Positions 1 to 9,233 are shown, counted from the first letter of the stretch. The stretch: 20,673 bases of DNA from JAQVWU01 sp964628455 (GCA_964628455.1 CAZVPD010000056.1:1-20673), one strand, 5' to 3'. The notes: generated by a model from the letters alone, not told the origin. Made by a program: numbers and translations.

Positions 1-2
1 CC

Positions 3-77
3 TATGCCAAAAAAGAAGCCGGTATACAGAAAAAGCTTGATAAACTGGTTGAGGATCTGTTAAAAATCGGAGAATAA
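3..77 (+). CDS. C-terminal end of an extracellular solute-binding protein (partial)
   Basis: Only the last 24 codons are in the window, read in the frame that ends at the TAA at 75-77. The residues (a Lys/Glu/Leu-rich amphipathic helix ending KLVEDLLKIGE) match the C-terminal helix of the next gene, which ends RAKLDELLADAE. The upstream gene is therefore most likely a tandem paralogue of the same lipoprotein family. The identification rests on this short similarity and on gene order only. Nothing can be said about the start, signal peptide or ligand. Confidence 0.55.
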   Translation, partial: YAKKEAGIQKKLDKLVEDLLKIGE

Positions 78-205
78 CCAACCGGTCATAATAAAACGGC
101 TGCAGTCATCTGACCTTCGCGCTATAATATATTACAGGATCATCATTATGTTTTGTAAGTATAGCAATAACGTTATCCGGAAAAAATAAAAGACGGGATG
201 ATATC

Positions 206-1671
206 ATGAAAAATTTAAAATTTCCTGCGGTTTTTCTGACAGCATTATTATTACTCGCATTTTTTGCTTCCTGCGCGGACAAAGGGCAGCCGTTATCAGC
301 CGATACGTCAGCGGCGGAAACGGTGACCGAAGTGGAAACCGATGCCGTCAAACCGGACCTGCCCGCCGTGACCTATGACGGCGAAAGCCTGAAAATTCTG
401 TATTCAGCCCCGGGAGTTACTTACGGAGAGAATTATCTTGCAGCAGCAGAAATTGACGGCGAAGTAATCAATGATGCGATTTATAATAGAAACACAGACA
501 TCGAGGATAAATACGGCATTACATTGGAATTGACCGCAAGTGAAAACACACCCGCAGACAGCAAAAAAACAATTATGGCGGGAGAAAACCTGGACCTTGT
601 CTGGATGTGTATGGATGCCTGCACTTCGCTTGCGCTGCAGAATTATCTCATCAATCTTGCCGATGTGCCCTATTTTGATTTCACAAAACCATACTGGGAC
701 CAGAACGCCGCTGAACAGCTGTCCGTCCGCGGCATCACCTATATGGCCGTAAACGACATCAGCCCGAGTATGCTTTCCGGCGCCCGTTTTATATTTTTAA
801 TAAATATCTGATCGGGCAATACAATTTATCCAACCCGTATGAACTTGTAAACAGCAACGAATGGACCATCGATCACTATATCTCCATGGTGAAAAGCGTT
901 TCGGAAGACCTGAACGGAGATTCCAAAATGGACCACAATGACCGGTACGGCATGCTGACCGAAGGCTGCAACCTCCGCTTTTTCCTGCACGGATTCGGTG
1001 TTCGCCTGACCTCGAACAACGCCGAAGGAAAACTCGAGCTTTCGTTTATGAGCGACTTTACGGTTACGGCGTTTGATAAGCTCCGCGATTTTCTGCTCGA
1101 TAAAGATGTCACCCTGAGCTACAGCGACATCGACAGGACGGCGGACAGTACCGGTTATGATCATGTGTTCGCTTATGCCCAAGGCGCTTTGTTTACAGAA
1201 GATCACTTTTTGTTCCTGCAGGACGGCGCATACGTCATTGAGGAATCGCTCCGCACAATGGAGCACGACTTCGGTATCGTTCCCAATCCGAAATACGATT
1301 CGTCACAGTCCTTCTATCTGACGATGACGGACCCCAATTTTGCCGTCATGTGCATACCGGTGACAAATCCCGATCCCGAACGCACCGGGATCATCGTCGA
1401 GGACTGGGCATATCTGTCATCTTCAACCGTCATGAACGCCTATTACGAGATAACGCTGAAAAACAAAACAACGCGCGATGAAGAATCGGCTGCGATGATG
1501 GACATCATCAAGAATTCGCTGATGTATGAGCTGACCTACGCGTTCCCGTCCGTCGCGTTTTACGATGTAATCGACAGAAGTATCGAATCGGGTTCGCTCG
1601 TTTCAAACTTCGCGGCAAAAGAGGAATCCATCCGCGCGAAACTGGATGAACTTTTAGCGGACGCGGAATGA
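206..1671 (+). pseudogene. Solute-binding lipoprotein gene interrupted by a single-base frameshift
   Basis: The gene would encode a secreted, membrane-anchored sugar-type binding protein of about 488 aa. The N-terminus has a Lys-containing start, a hydrophobic stretch and a lipobox ending ASC, with the lipid-carrying Cys at residue 23. The first frame runs 206 to a TGA at 809-811; the rest continues in another frame, open from 796 to 1671. Reading through the T-rich stretch at 787-798 with one extra T gives a continuous protein. That protein aligns along its whole length with the intact paralogue at 4386-5882, including the FNKYLIGQYNL / YNKKLAGDYNL stretch and the calcium-loop-like DLNGDSKMD. 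The break lies next to T4 and T5 runs, so it may be an assembly error or a recent decay event. No permease genes are adjacent. A hairpin terminator follows directly. Confidence 0.8.
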
Positions 1672-1676
1672 TAAAA

Positions 1677-1725
1677 TCAAAAGAAACCGTCAGTCGCATC
1701 GGAAGCGATTTACGGTTTCTTTTGA
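1677..1725 (+). terminator. Intrinsic terminator after the solute-binding protein gene
   Basis: A perfect 14-bp inverted repeat (TCAAAAGAAACCGT at 1677-1690, its complement at 1712-1725) starts six bases after the stop codon. A nested TCGC/GCGA pair sits inside the loop. The right arm contains the T-tract TTTCTTTT, so the A/T-rich base of the stem doubles as the release signal. Confidence 0.8.
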
Positions 1726-1837
1726 ATAAATTCGCGTATTCAACAGGCTGTTCTTTATTCATTCATGTTTCTATAATATAATATACTAAATATGACAGAT
1801 GAATACGAAAATTTAATTTATTTAAGTGAGGTTATCT

Positions 1838-3118
1838 ATGACACCGGAATCCGAACAATTTAAAACAGCGGTTTCTTCTGTCCGTAAGAGGATTGCCGCA
1901 GCGAAAAGAAACGGGACGAATAAAGGTTATATTGATTATAACGGCTGTATTTACGTATGCGATGAATTCATATCCATACTGGAAGAAACGGGAAAAGCCG
2001 CGCAGCACGGCGATTTCGCCTACGCTTATTCCGTAGCCGTTCTTATTCTTATAAATCTGGCTAAGCTTGCTCTTTCGGCGGATGACAGCGCGGGCGGTAT
2101 TACCGAAACCCGGGGTTATGTGGAGGATGTTCTGGAAAAAGTCTGCTCCGGAGTGGAATACGGTTCCGCCGAAGCGGAATTTATCTTCCTGCAATCCGTC
2201 AAAGACAGCCGGAACAAGGCCTTCGACAAGTGGGACGAGTTCGTTTATGACATGCTCGCGATCACCGCGCGGCTTGCAACGGCAAAGAATGTCGGCAAAC
2301 TGTATGCCTTTCTTGACGGATTGAACGCAAAACCATCCCGGGAAATTCCGTCTGCCCGTTACCGTGAGAGTGACTGCCTTGTCCGCCTCGCCGCAATCAC
2401 GGCCGTTGACGGTGCGGAAAATGCCGACCGGTTTATCAATGACAACCTCATCTACGACGGGGTCCGGCGTATCGCAATCCGGAACAGCATCGGCAAAGGC
2501 GATCATGCCCGTGCCGAAAAGTTATGCCTTGACAGGATCCGTTCTGCGGACACTGATTACTATCGGACACGGGAATGGTATGACCTGCTTTTTGAAGTAT
2601 ACCTGAAAACGGAGGACAAGAACAGGCAGGCTGACCTTGCCGAAGATTTGCTGGTCAACAAACACGATGCGAAGTATTACGGCATACTCAAGAACCTGCT
2701 TGCCGAAAAAGGTTTGTGGGAAGCGGAATATCCTTTGCTCCGGGAACGTCTCGGTGAAAATCTGCCGTACCGCTTGTTTCTGGACATCCTTTCCGAAGAA
2801 GGCGAAACGCGCAGATTGCTCGCCGTGCTGCGTGTCCACCCGTCGGCTGTGTTCGATTACAGCAAGCAGACGGCCGCGGAATTTCCGAAAGAGACCTATA
2901 GCTTATGCCTTGACGAAATCCGAAAACAGACCGCCGAAGCGGACAACCGTATCAAATACAAAAAAGTCTGCGGCTTGATCCGGAAGCTTTCCGGGTTCGG
3001 CGGAACCGCCGAAGCCGAAAGCGTTATTCGCGAGCTGAAAGCAAAGTATCCGCGCCGTCCCGCTCTGCTTGAGGAACTGGATTTGCTGACGTTGAAACAG
3101 GCAAAAAAGAGGAAATAA
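1838..3118 (+). CDS. All-helical protein like the C-terminal region of SWIM zinc-finger proteins
   Basis: A 426-aa soluble, mostly alpha-helical protein with repeat-like helix pairs. From about residue 200 on (FINDNLIYDGVRRIAI, then KGDHARAEKLC, RLFLDILSEEG, and KAKYPRRPALLEEL near the end) it resembles, from memory, the long helical C-terminal part of clostridial proteins annotated as SWIM zinc-finger domain proteins. I see no CxCxnCxH zinc motif, so this would be the helical part alone. The start is the ATG at 1838: the GTGAGG at 1826-1831 serves as its ribosome binding site at six bases, whereas the GTG at 1826 would itself be that site. It is separated from the upstream gene by a terminator and an A/T-rich stretch with several TATAAT-like boxes (1772-1787). 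The molecular function is unknown; a scaffold role is only a guess. Confidence 0.6.
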   Translation: MTPESEQFKTAVSSVRKRIAAAKRNGTNKGYIDYNGCIYVCDEFISILEETGKAAQHGDFAYAYSVAVLILINLAKLALSADDSAGGITETRGYVEDVLEKVCSGVEYGSAEAEFIFLQSVKDSRNKAFDKWDEFVYDMLAITARLATAKNVGKLYAFLDGLNAKPSREIPSARYRESDCLVRLAAITAVDGAENADRFINDNLIYDGVRRIAIRNSIGKGDHARAEKLCLDRIRSADTDYYRTREWYDLLFEVYLKTEDKNRQADLAEDLLVNKHDAKYYGILKNLLAEKGLWEAEYPLLRERLGENLPYRLFLDILSEEGETRRLLAVLRVHPSAVFDYSKQTAAEFPKETYSLCLDEIRKQTAEADNRIKYKKVCGLIRKLSGFGGTAEAESVIRELKAKYPRRPALLEELDLLTLKQAKKRK

Positions 3119-3375
3119 ATCCTGTACTCATTTCATGCGGACCATGACCTGCGAAAAATCACGCCGGGATTTGCGCCATGACGGATCCAAAGCCCCGTAC
3201 CCGGTCAACGAAACGAAGGATCATGACCGCGAAATGCGGCTGAAGATTTCCGATGACGCAAATGCCGGAAACTTTCTTAAAATCGTTTGTCAGGGAGAAG
3301 TACGCGGCGCCGTAAACCGGCAGGAGTTTTTGAGGAGTATGGAACGAATGCTTGTCCATACAGGAAAGAAAATTT

Positions 3376-4329
3376 ATGACAAACCAAACCGAACGGGACA
3401 AACAATACATTGCCCGCCTGAAGGATTTTATTTTTGAGGAATACGGGATCGCGGCCATATCTGTCGTCCCCGCGAAGCGCGGCTATTACGGCGAAACATG
3501 GCGCATGGACGCGGAAAACGGCAGCTTTTTCCTCAAATTGGATCATTCTCCCATTCACCGAATAAAATACCGCAACAGTCTGAAGGTCGTGGAATATCTG
3601 TGCGATAACAGAATCGATTTTGTCGGCAGGATCATCAAATCAAAAACAGGCGATTTGTCTTCCGTCTTCAATTCGGCGGTCCTCGGCGTTTTTGTCTGGA
3701 TTGACGGCGAAAACATTGAAACCGAAGAAACAAAAATCCCGGAATATAACATGCTGAGCAGAATATACCCGTTAACAAAACAGGGATTTGAGATTCCTTC
3801 CGCGGATTTTTCAGACGAGAGGGCAGCATACTTGTTCACTCGGCTGGAGCAGCTTAAAGAGGAACCGACGGGTAAAGAACACAGCGCCGTTCCTGCGGTT
3901 TTTGAGCAATACCGGGAAACTCTGACGCGTTACGCCGCGCGGCTGTCCTATTTTTCGGACATCTGCCGGCAGGACAATTCGCATTTTTACATCACACACG
4001 GGGATGCGGGAGGAAATCTGCTCGTTGCCGGCGGCAATTATCACATCATTGACTGGGATGAAGTTATGTATGCTCCCCCTGAACGCGACGCCTGGTTCAT
4101 GTGCTGCAGCGACAGGGCATTAAAGGCCTTCGGCGACGCTCTGAAACGAAACAATATCTCTTATGAATTACGCCCGGAACGTCTCGCTTTTTACTGTTAC
4201 CATATGTTTTTCCTATACCTCGGCGAGTTTCTGAACGACTGTGCACTGTATGGCAAAAGACGGGAAACAGAGGACTTCTTTGACGGCTGGATTATGGAAA
4301 GGATGAAATACGCGGATACCGTGCCGTAA
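3376..4329 (+). CDS. Aminoglycoside-phosphotransferase-fold kinase (APH/choline kinase family)
   Basis: A 317-aa cytoplasmic small-molecule kinase. The N-lobe has GYYGETWRM and a beta-strand FFLKLD whose Lys is the likely ATP-binding residue. The C-lobe has the catalytic loop THGDAGGNLL (His208, catalytic Asp210) and the metal-binding IIDWDE (Asp226), then PPERDAWF, typical of the APH family. The length fits the family. The ATG at 3376 is chosen because AGGAAAG lies seven bases upstream; a TTG eight codons earlier has no such site. The substrate cannot be told: the family covers antibiotics, homoserine, methylthioribose and sugars, and most genomic members are not resistance genes. It converges on the solute-binding protein gene on the other strand, with only 56 bases between the stops. 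Confidence 0.85.
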   Translation: MTNQTERDKQYIARLKDFIFEEYGIAAISVVPAKRGYYGETWRMDAENGSFFLKLDHSPIHRIKYRNSLKVVEYLCDNRIDFVGRIIKSKTGDLSSVFNSAVLGVFVWIDGENIETEETKIPEYNMLSRIYPLTKQGFEIPSADFSDERAAYLFTRLEQLKEEPTGKEHSAVPAVFEQYRETLTRYAARLSYFSDICRQDNSHFYITHGDAGGNLLVAGGNYHIIDWDEVMYAPPERDAWFMCCSDRALKAFGDALKRNNISYELRPERLAFYCYHMFFLYLGEFLNDCALYGKRRETEDFFDGWIMERMKYADTVP

Positions 4330-4385
4330 CACGGAACCTGCGGACAGTACGGGGCAATCGAACCGGAGTTGAAAAATGATGTCAT

Positions 4386-5882
4386 TTATCCGGCTGCTTT
4401 GAAAATATCTATGGTTTTTTCAAGATCTGCAAGGGCGGCTTTTTCCGCCTTTTCGTAGGAGGAGGCGTATGTATCCGTGCCGTTTATGGCGTGGCTGATG
4501 AGCATGGCATTCATCAGACCGCCCCAGTTGAAGACGCCGCCGAGGTCCATGGTCATGGAGCCGATGACGGTGCGGATGACCGCTTCGGATTCGTCGTCGC
4601 GGGTATATTTGGTGACCAGGTGGCGCTCGATGTATTCGGGGAGGACGGAATGCCAGGATTCGGCAGCCATCGCCTCAAGAATGAATCCCGTCGAGTCCGT
4701 GTTTTTTGCATTGACCGGGACGGACATCATCGCGGCGTTCCATACGCTGAAGATGTGGTAATACCGGTCCTGTTCCGCATTGAATTTCGGGGAGGGCAGG
4801 ATGCCGAAATCGGCGTCCATTCCGCGCAAGTCGTCGATTTCCATCAGGGCGCCTTCGCGGAAGACATAACGGTTTTCGATGAAGCCGTTGAGATAGTGTT
4901 CGACGTAGGTATCCCAGCCTCTTTCGGCGCCGTATTTTTCCGCGACCGATATGTTCTCGTCCTGCATGACCTTCATGACTTCGCCGATCACGGAAACGGA
5001 CTTTTCGGTCCCCGCCGTCAGATAGGGAACGTCATCCGCATCTTTTTCCGCGATCCTGCCCCCGGCTCCGATATAGAACGTATACGCGTTGTATCCTTCC
5101 GTGCAGTAGGGCAGAAGGTCGTCGAATCCGATTTTGCCGTCACCGTCCAGGTCGGCAGCCAGGCCTTTCATCAGGGAAGCCAGCTTGTCCAGCGTCCAGT
5201 TCCCCGCATTGACCAGGTCATACAGATTTCCGAGATTATAATCCCCGGCCAGCTTCTTGTTATAGAGCACGCAGTATAATCCGTCATACGGACCGAACAT
5301 ATGGGAGCCGTATGTAAAATACAGTTTGCCGCAGATGGATATCTGCGCGTTGAAATCCTCATCCCACCAGGGCTGTGCATAATTTATATGAGGGAATTTT
5401 TGCAGATCGTATATCATATTTTCCTGAGCCAGGGTCACGAGACTTTCCAGACCGTCGTATATGATATCATAGGTTGTGTCACCTGCCTGCACCATCTTCC
5501 GCACTTCTTCGGAGGGACGGGAACCGCCGTAAACGGTACCCTCATAAGCCGTAAAAATAATTTTAAAATTATACTTTTCCTCCAGGCGCTTGTTCCGCGC
5601 ATACAGCGCGTCGTTGAACAGGTCCCCCGTTTCGCTTTCCACATAAACATCATAAACCTCGAAATTCGCAAAGGACGCACCCTTGCCGATGAAATGGATT
5701 TCAAATCCGTTCAGATCCGTTTCCGGCAGTTCATTGTCAAATTCGGTGACCGCTTCTGTCTGTCCGGCTGAATCCGGCAATGCGTTTTCCTCTCCGGGAC
5801 CGGTCTCCGCGCAGGACACAGCCGTTACGGTGAGTGCGCTGCATAACAAAATACAGAATATAAAACAAATCCGCTTTTTCAT
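4386..5882 (-). CDS. Extracellular solute-binding lipoprotein (ABC transporter type)
   Basis: A 498-aa intact secreted lipoprotein. A Lys-Lys-Arg start, a hydrophobic core and a lipobox ending AVSC (lipidated Cys24) are followed by an acidic, low-complexity linker. The mature domain resembles family-1 (sugar) binding proteins: NDALYARNKRLEEKY near the front, the YNKKL hinge region, and an EF-hand-like loop DLDGDGKIGFDD that probably holds calcium. AAGGGGGA at 5891-5898 lies eight bases before the ATG. The gene starts 37 bases after the stop of the glycosidase-like gene (5920-8001) on the same strand, so the two are probably cotranscribed. That suggests capture of a glycan breakdown product. 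No permease or ATPase lies beside it, so it may borrow a distant transporter. The ligand is unknown. Confidence 0.88.
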   Translation of the reverse strand: MKKRICFIFCILLCSALTVTAVSCAETGPGEENALPDSAGQTEAVTEFDNELPETDLNGFEIHFIGKGASFANFEVYDVYVESETGDLFNDALYARNKRLEEKYNFKIIFTAYEGTVYGGSRPSEEVRKMVQAGDTTYDIIYDGLESLVTLAQENMIYDLQKFPHINYAQPWWDEDFNAQISICGKLYFTYGSHMFGPYDGLYCVLYNKKLAGDYNLGNLYDLVNAGNWTLDKLASLMKGLAADLDGDGKIGFDDLLPYCTEGYNAYTFYIGAGGRIAEKDADDVPYLTAGTEKSVSVIGEVMKVMQDENISVAEKYGAERGWDTYVEHYLNGFIENRYVFREGALMEIDDLRGMDADFGILPSPKFNAEQDRYYHIFSVWNAAMMSVPVNAKNTDSTGFILEAMAAESWHSVLPEYIERHLVTKYTRDDESEAVIRTVIGSMTMDLGGVFNWGGLMNAMLISHAINGTDTYASSYEKAEKAALADLEKTIDIFKAAG

Positions 5883-5919
5883 GACCGCAGTCCCCCTTCA
5901 TAAATGGTTAAAGTAAAAC

Positions 5920-8001
5920 TTAAATTTCCGCTTCCAGGATGACAGCCCCGCCGGGCGCGACCCGTGTTTTGAACCGGCGCTGCGTGCCGTCCGACTCGGA
6001 AGATAAATAAGATACGGTTCCGTCAGCCGAATCCAGATACTTGACCGGCAGCAGGGGATATTTGCTTAATATTTCAACGCCGCGCAGGGGTTTAGCACAG
6101 GATACGACGGCTTTTGCGTAAGTGAATACTTCGGGATTGAAAATATACAGGCGGCAGCGCCCGTTTTTTAATTTAGTCACCGTCATGGGATGGCTGCATG
6201 TAAACAGTTCGGATCCGGTGCTGCGAAGCAGCAGGGCGACCGATTCGGCAAAGCCTGCGGTGACTTTTGTGAAATTCAACGTTCCGTGAAGCACATAATA
6301 TCCGAATTCGGGAATATCTTTCGGGTCTCCGGCAATGTTGTCCGCGCCGTCGTCCTGCGCGCACAGGCTTACGATTTTCTTTTTTGTTTCATCGGATACC
6401 GCGGAATTGAAGGCAAACGCGCACATGGGAAAAACGGTAAATCTGTCTTCAAAATAAATATCCGTTTTGATCGCATACTCTTCGGGACTGAAGTTTTCGA
6501 CTGCCGCAGTAGCGATGACCGGACCGCGATTATATTTTCTTATTTTATCTTTTTCATCATCGGGCAGAAGGTCGAAATTCGGTATAAACAGCGTGCCTTG
6601 CGCCCGGTCAAGATCTTCGATCCGGACAATCGCGCCGGTTAAACTTCCCCGGTCTTCCGCGTCATACGCGAACTTGTGAGTTGTCCATCGCCGGGTGCGG
6701 ATATACTCGGGAAGCGTATTGTAAAACGCGTGATCCGACCATACCAAAATGGGCGACAGGGTCTGCGATACCTGCTTTTCGTCATAAAAACCGGCGTCAA
6801 ACCTCTCGGCCAGCCATTTCCATTCCTGATCTCTTACCCCGTCGCCCAGACAGACCATCAGGCCGTCAAGGCAGCGTTTATATCCTTCGGCCGTGATCCG
6901 CATAAAACCGGACAGCGTATAGATATCGCGTTCCAGACAGCAGGGAACATGGTGCAGCACATCCCATTCCTCCGTGCAGTCGCGGACGCCCAGTAAGCTT
7001 ACCAGTTTCGTTTCGGGCGTGAACGCCGAGGTAAACGGCGCCATCAGCATGTAGCGGTGAAAGCGATAGCCCCATTCCGGATAATCAAGAAAAAGACCTG
7101 TGGGCACGATATTCGGCATCAGGTAATCGACGCCCGCGCCGGCAAGTTCCCGAAGGTCTATACCGAGACAGTAAAGCGTTTCAAAGGGGTCGGTGCAGTA
7201 CATGCCGAGGACGATGACCTTCTTACCGATCGTGTGCAGCGCGGCGCAGACTTTGCGCCAGAATGCCGCCCAGCGCCATGCCCAGAATTTTATCCAGTCT
7301 GCCCGATGGTATTTCCAGATCCAATCTCCCCGGAGATTCATGATTTCGGAGGTGTCCCCGTTCATGCCGTTATGAAGGCCGGCGTTTAATTCTATACCGG
7401 TGTGTTCCAGGAACTGACGGATCATATCGGCGGAAAAGTCTCCGTTGTATACCACAGAACCCTGCGGGCAGAAATTGTCCGCAACTTGAAGTCCCCCGAA
7501 GCCGTAATCGATGAGTGTCCGGCAAAGCTTTTCAATAAAGAAATCCTCAAACAAAGTGCCGTCGTCCATGTGCTTCAGCACGTTATAGCTGCCTTTACCT
7601 CCCCGGCAATCCAGCCTTACCTCGGGATGCAGAGCAATCCACTCCTCATGCCAGCGGTTCCCGATGGTGACGCCCATGATCCCCAGGTAGGGAACCGTTC
7701 CTTCTTTGTTTAAATTATTTATCAGTTCGCGCAGGTCATAGTTGGTCCACTCCTGACGGAATCGTTCGTCGTTGCGCGGACTGCCGTAATAGGAGCAGTT
7801 GTCCGGGGGCAGAATGCGTTCCGTTTCCATGCCGTCATGCTGCATGACGATGTCCGGGTGGAATAAGAACGCGGAAATCCCGTCCGGCGCAAAGGTAATT
7901 TGGTTCAGGATGCGCGCGGCGCCTTTGTCGGGATCGTTTTTTTCAAATCCGATCATCGGCATCCAGACGTGAATTTCCGCTTTGCCGTATTTTTCAAACA
8001 A
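5920..8001 (-). CDS. Probable TIM-barrel glycoside-hydrolase-like protein, family not recognised
   Basis: A 693-aa protein without a signal peptide, so probably cytoplasmic. The N-terminal ~400 residues alternate strands and helices rich in Trp, Asp and His (IHVWMPMIGF, TVPYLGIMGVT, YGFGGLQVADNF, GKKVIVLGMYC, AGVDYLMPNIVPTG), as expected of a glycosidase (beta/alpha)8 barrel. A central part (about 430-560) looks like a flavodoxin/amidotransferase-type insert, as in GH42-like enzymes. The C-terminus (about 600-693) is beta-rich and ends RVAPGGAVILEAEI, typical of an accessory sandwich domain. I cannot assign a GH family or catalytic pair. The frame starts at a TTG (7999-8001), with GGAAGGGAG 10-19 bases upstream; a nearby ATG is out of frame. 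It is the first gene of the operon with the solute-binding lipoprotein, which supports a role in glycan use. Confidence 0.6.
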   Translation of the reverse strand: MFEKYGKAEIHVWMPMIGFEKNDPDKGAARILNQITFAPDGISAFLFHPDIVMQHDGMETERILPPDNCSYYGSPRNDERFRQEWTNYDLRELINNLNKEGTVPYLGIMGVTIGNRWHEEWIALHPEVRLDCRGGKGSYNVLKHMDDGTLFEDFFIEKLCRTLIDYGFGGLQVADNFCPQGSVVYNGDFSADMIRQFLEHTGIELNAGLHNGMNGDTSEIMNLRGDWIWKYHRADWIKFWAWRWAAFWRKVCAALHTIGKKVIVLGMYCTDPFETLYCLGIDLRELAGAGVDYLMPNIVPTGLFLDYPEWGYRFHRYMLMAPFTSAFTPETKLVSLLGVRDCTEEWDVLHHVPCCLERDIYTLSGFMRITAEGYKRCLDGLMVCLGDGVRDQEWKWLAERFDAGFYDEKQVSQTLSPILVWSDHAFYNTLPEYIRTRRWTTHKFAYDAEDRGSLTGAIVRIEDLDRAQGTLFIPNFDLLPDDEKDKIRKYNRGPVIATAAVENFSPEEYAIKTDIYFEDRFTVFPMCAFAFNSAVSDETKKKIVSLCAQDDGADNIAGDPKDIPEFGYYVLHGTLNFTKVTAGFAESVALLLRSTGSELFTCSHPMTVTKLKNGRCRLYIFNPEVFTYAKAVVSCAKPLRGVEILSKYPLLPVKYLDSADGTVSYLSSESDGTQRRFKTRVAPGGAVILEAEI

Positions 8002-8135
8002 TACAGAGCATCTCCCTTCCGATCATTCAAACTTATTTCCGATGTAAAAATCAACAAATAATAACAGCTTAATGATAGGACAGTTCCCGGCAAAAAGCAA
8101 TAGCTTCGGAAAAAATAAATCCGGTTTTGATGTGA

Positions 8136-8164
8136 TTGACAAACCGGAACGGGGCCTGTATAAT
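8136..8164 (+). promoter_or_regulatory. Consensus sigma-A promoter for the kinase-ZIP operon
   Basis: A perfect TTGACA (8136-8141) and a perfect TATAAT (8159-8164) are separated by 17 bases. The site points at the ATG at 8232, leaving a leader of about 60 bases. It lies in the divergent region shared with the minus-strand glycosidase-like operon. Confidence 0.88.
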
Positions 8165-8231
8165 ACAGTTATGAAGCGTTCCGGCAAAAATTTTTCTGCC
8201 GTTCGTTTAAACTATCCGGGGGGGTGGAAGG

Positions 8232-9209
8232 ATGTCCTGTTTTGCGGCTGCCGAAATTCTGAAGCGTTATGCTCTGAGAGAGCCCGTTTCCGTTTCCCCC
8301 CTGCATAAGGACAACGTCTTTTCCGTCAGGACCGGCGATGGAGAATACATCCTGAAAAAGGAACCCGCGGCGGCGCGCGGACCGGCGAAGATCGAAGAGG
8401 AGCACAGGCTCCTCCGGTATCTCTCCCGTTCGGGCGTGCCTGTCGCCTGTCCCGTTGAAACAGCGGACGGTGCGTCTTTTATCCTGCGGGAAGACGAACT
8501 TTATGTGCTGATGCCGCGGCTCGCGCATACTCCCGGCGATTTCTTTTCGCCCGGATCGGGCGTGCTTTACCGGAATATCGGCAAAGCGGTTGCGGGACTC
8601 CACGCGGCACTCGCTCTTTATCCCTGTGAGATCCGCAGTTTTGTGATCGAGCCGTATGCAAACCTGTATAACCGCATTCTGCCCGACCTGTATGCCCCCG
8701 GTACCGCCTGCGCGGCGGAAGCGGAGATCCTGTCGGACCTGCGCGCTGAGATGGAAAGCGCTCTCGGGAACCTGCCCCGGCAGAGGATCCACGGGGACTG
8801 CCACGACGGCAACGTCTGCCTCGAAAACGGACGGGTCAGCGGTTTTATCGACACGGACCATCTGCCGCTCGGACCGCGCCTTTTCGACATCTGCGAATAT
8901 CTGATCCACATCATCAAATGGGACGCCGGCGATCCGGTCAAAACAGAGACGTTCCTCCGCCTGTTTCCCGAATTCATCCGGGGATATCTGGAAGCCGTTC
9001 CGCTTACGGACGGCGAAAGGCACGCGGTGTGGCACATGCTGCTCTATATGCAGGCCGCTTTCTACCATTACAAAATACAAAACGGGTGGTCGGATGCCCC
9101 GAAGGATCTGGAAGCGTTCAGGTGGGTGTACCGGAACCGGAGCAAAATCGAAGAGAGTCTGCGCGAAAGCGGAATGATCGAAACAAAAACACCGGGCACG
9201 GTATTATAA
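8232..9209 (+). CDS. APH-family phosphotransferase (homoserine kinase II / choline kinase-like)
   Basis: A 325-aa cytoplasmic kinase of the aminoglycoside phosphotransferase fold. Seen in the sequence: an N-lobe strand EYILKKE with the probable ATP Lys, the catalytic loop RIHGDCHDGNV (His187, Asp189), and the metal loop FIDTDHLPLGPRLFD (Asp207). The second HxDGN-type histidine and the PRLFD tail are common in homoserine-kinase-II- and thiamine-kinase-like members. The ATG at 8232 follows GGGGTGGAAGG. It is the first gene behind a consensus promoter and is followed after 24 bases by the ZIP transporter, so the two form an operon. It shares the fold but little obvious identity with the kinase at 3376-4329. 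The substrate is unknown. Confidence 0.83.
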   Translation: MSCFAAAEILKRYALREPVSVSPLHKDNVFSVRTGDGEYILKKEPAAARGPAKIEEEHRLLRYLSRSGVPVACPVETADGASFILREDELYVLMPRLAHTPGDFFSPGSGVLYRNIGKAVAGLHAALALYPCEIRSFVIEPYANLYNRILPDLYAPGTACAAEAEILSDLRAEMESALGNLPRQRIHGDCHDGNVCLENGRVSGFIDTDHLPLGPRLFDICEYLIHIIKWDAGDPVKTETFLRLFPEFIRGYLEAVPLTDGERHAVWHMLLYMQAAFYHYKIQNGWSDAPKDLEAFRWVYRNRSKIEESLRESGMIETKTPGTVL

Positions 9210-9233
9210 AATCAAAAAAGCGAGGTAAATTCC

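Noticed and set aside
123..128. TATAAT box upstream of the frameshifted lipoprotein gene
   Set aside because: No acceptable -35 element lies 16-18 bases upstream, and the region is A/T rich, so the match may be chance.
1772..1787. Overlapping TATAAT/TATACT boxes before the helical-protein gene
   Set aside because: Several -10-like words occur in a simple A/T stretch, but none has a convincing -35 element, so I did not call a promoter.
3135..3437. A 100-codon plus-strand frame in the gap before the first kinase gene
   Set aside because: There is no ribosome binding site before its ATG, it overlaps the kinase start by 62 bases in another frame, and I recognise no motif. It might be a remnant, but I cannot support it as a gene. 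I see no other structure in 3119-3375.
3376..4329. Reading the APH-fold kinase as an antibiotic resistance gene
   Set aside because: The fold motifs are shared by many metabolic kinases, there is no mobile-element context around it, and its composition matches its neighbours.
4491..5279. A 262-codon open frame on the plus strand
   Set aside because: It is the antisense shadow of the intact solute-binding lipoprotein. Its composition (Val, Phe, Gly, Asp rich) is typical of a mirrored frame.
8169..9080. A 303-codon open frame on the minus strand
   Set aside because: It lies antisense to the APH-family kinase, whose motifs are clear. The antisense product is low in recognisable features and has no ribosome binding site.
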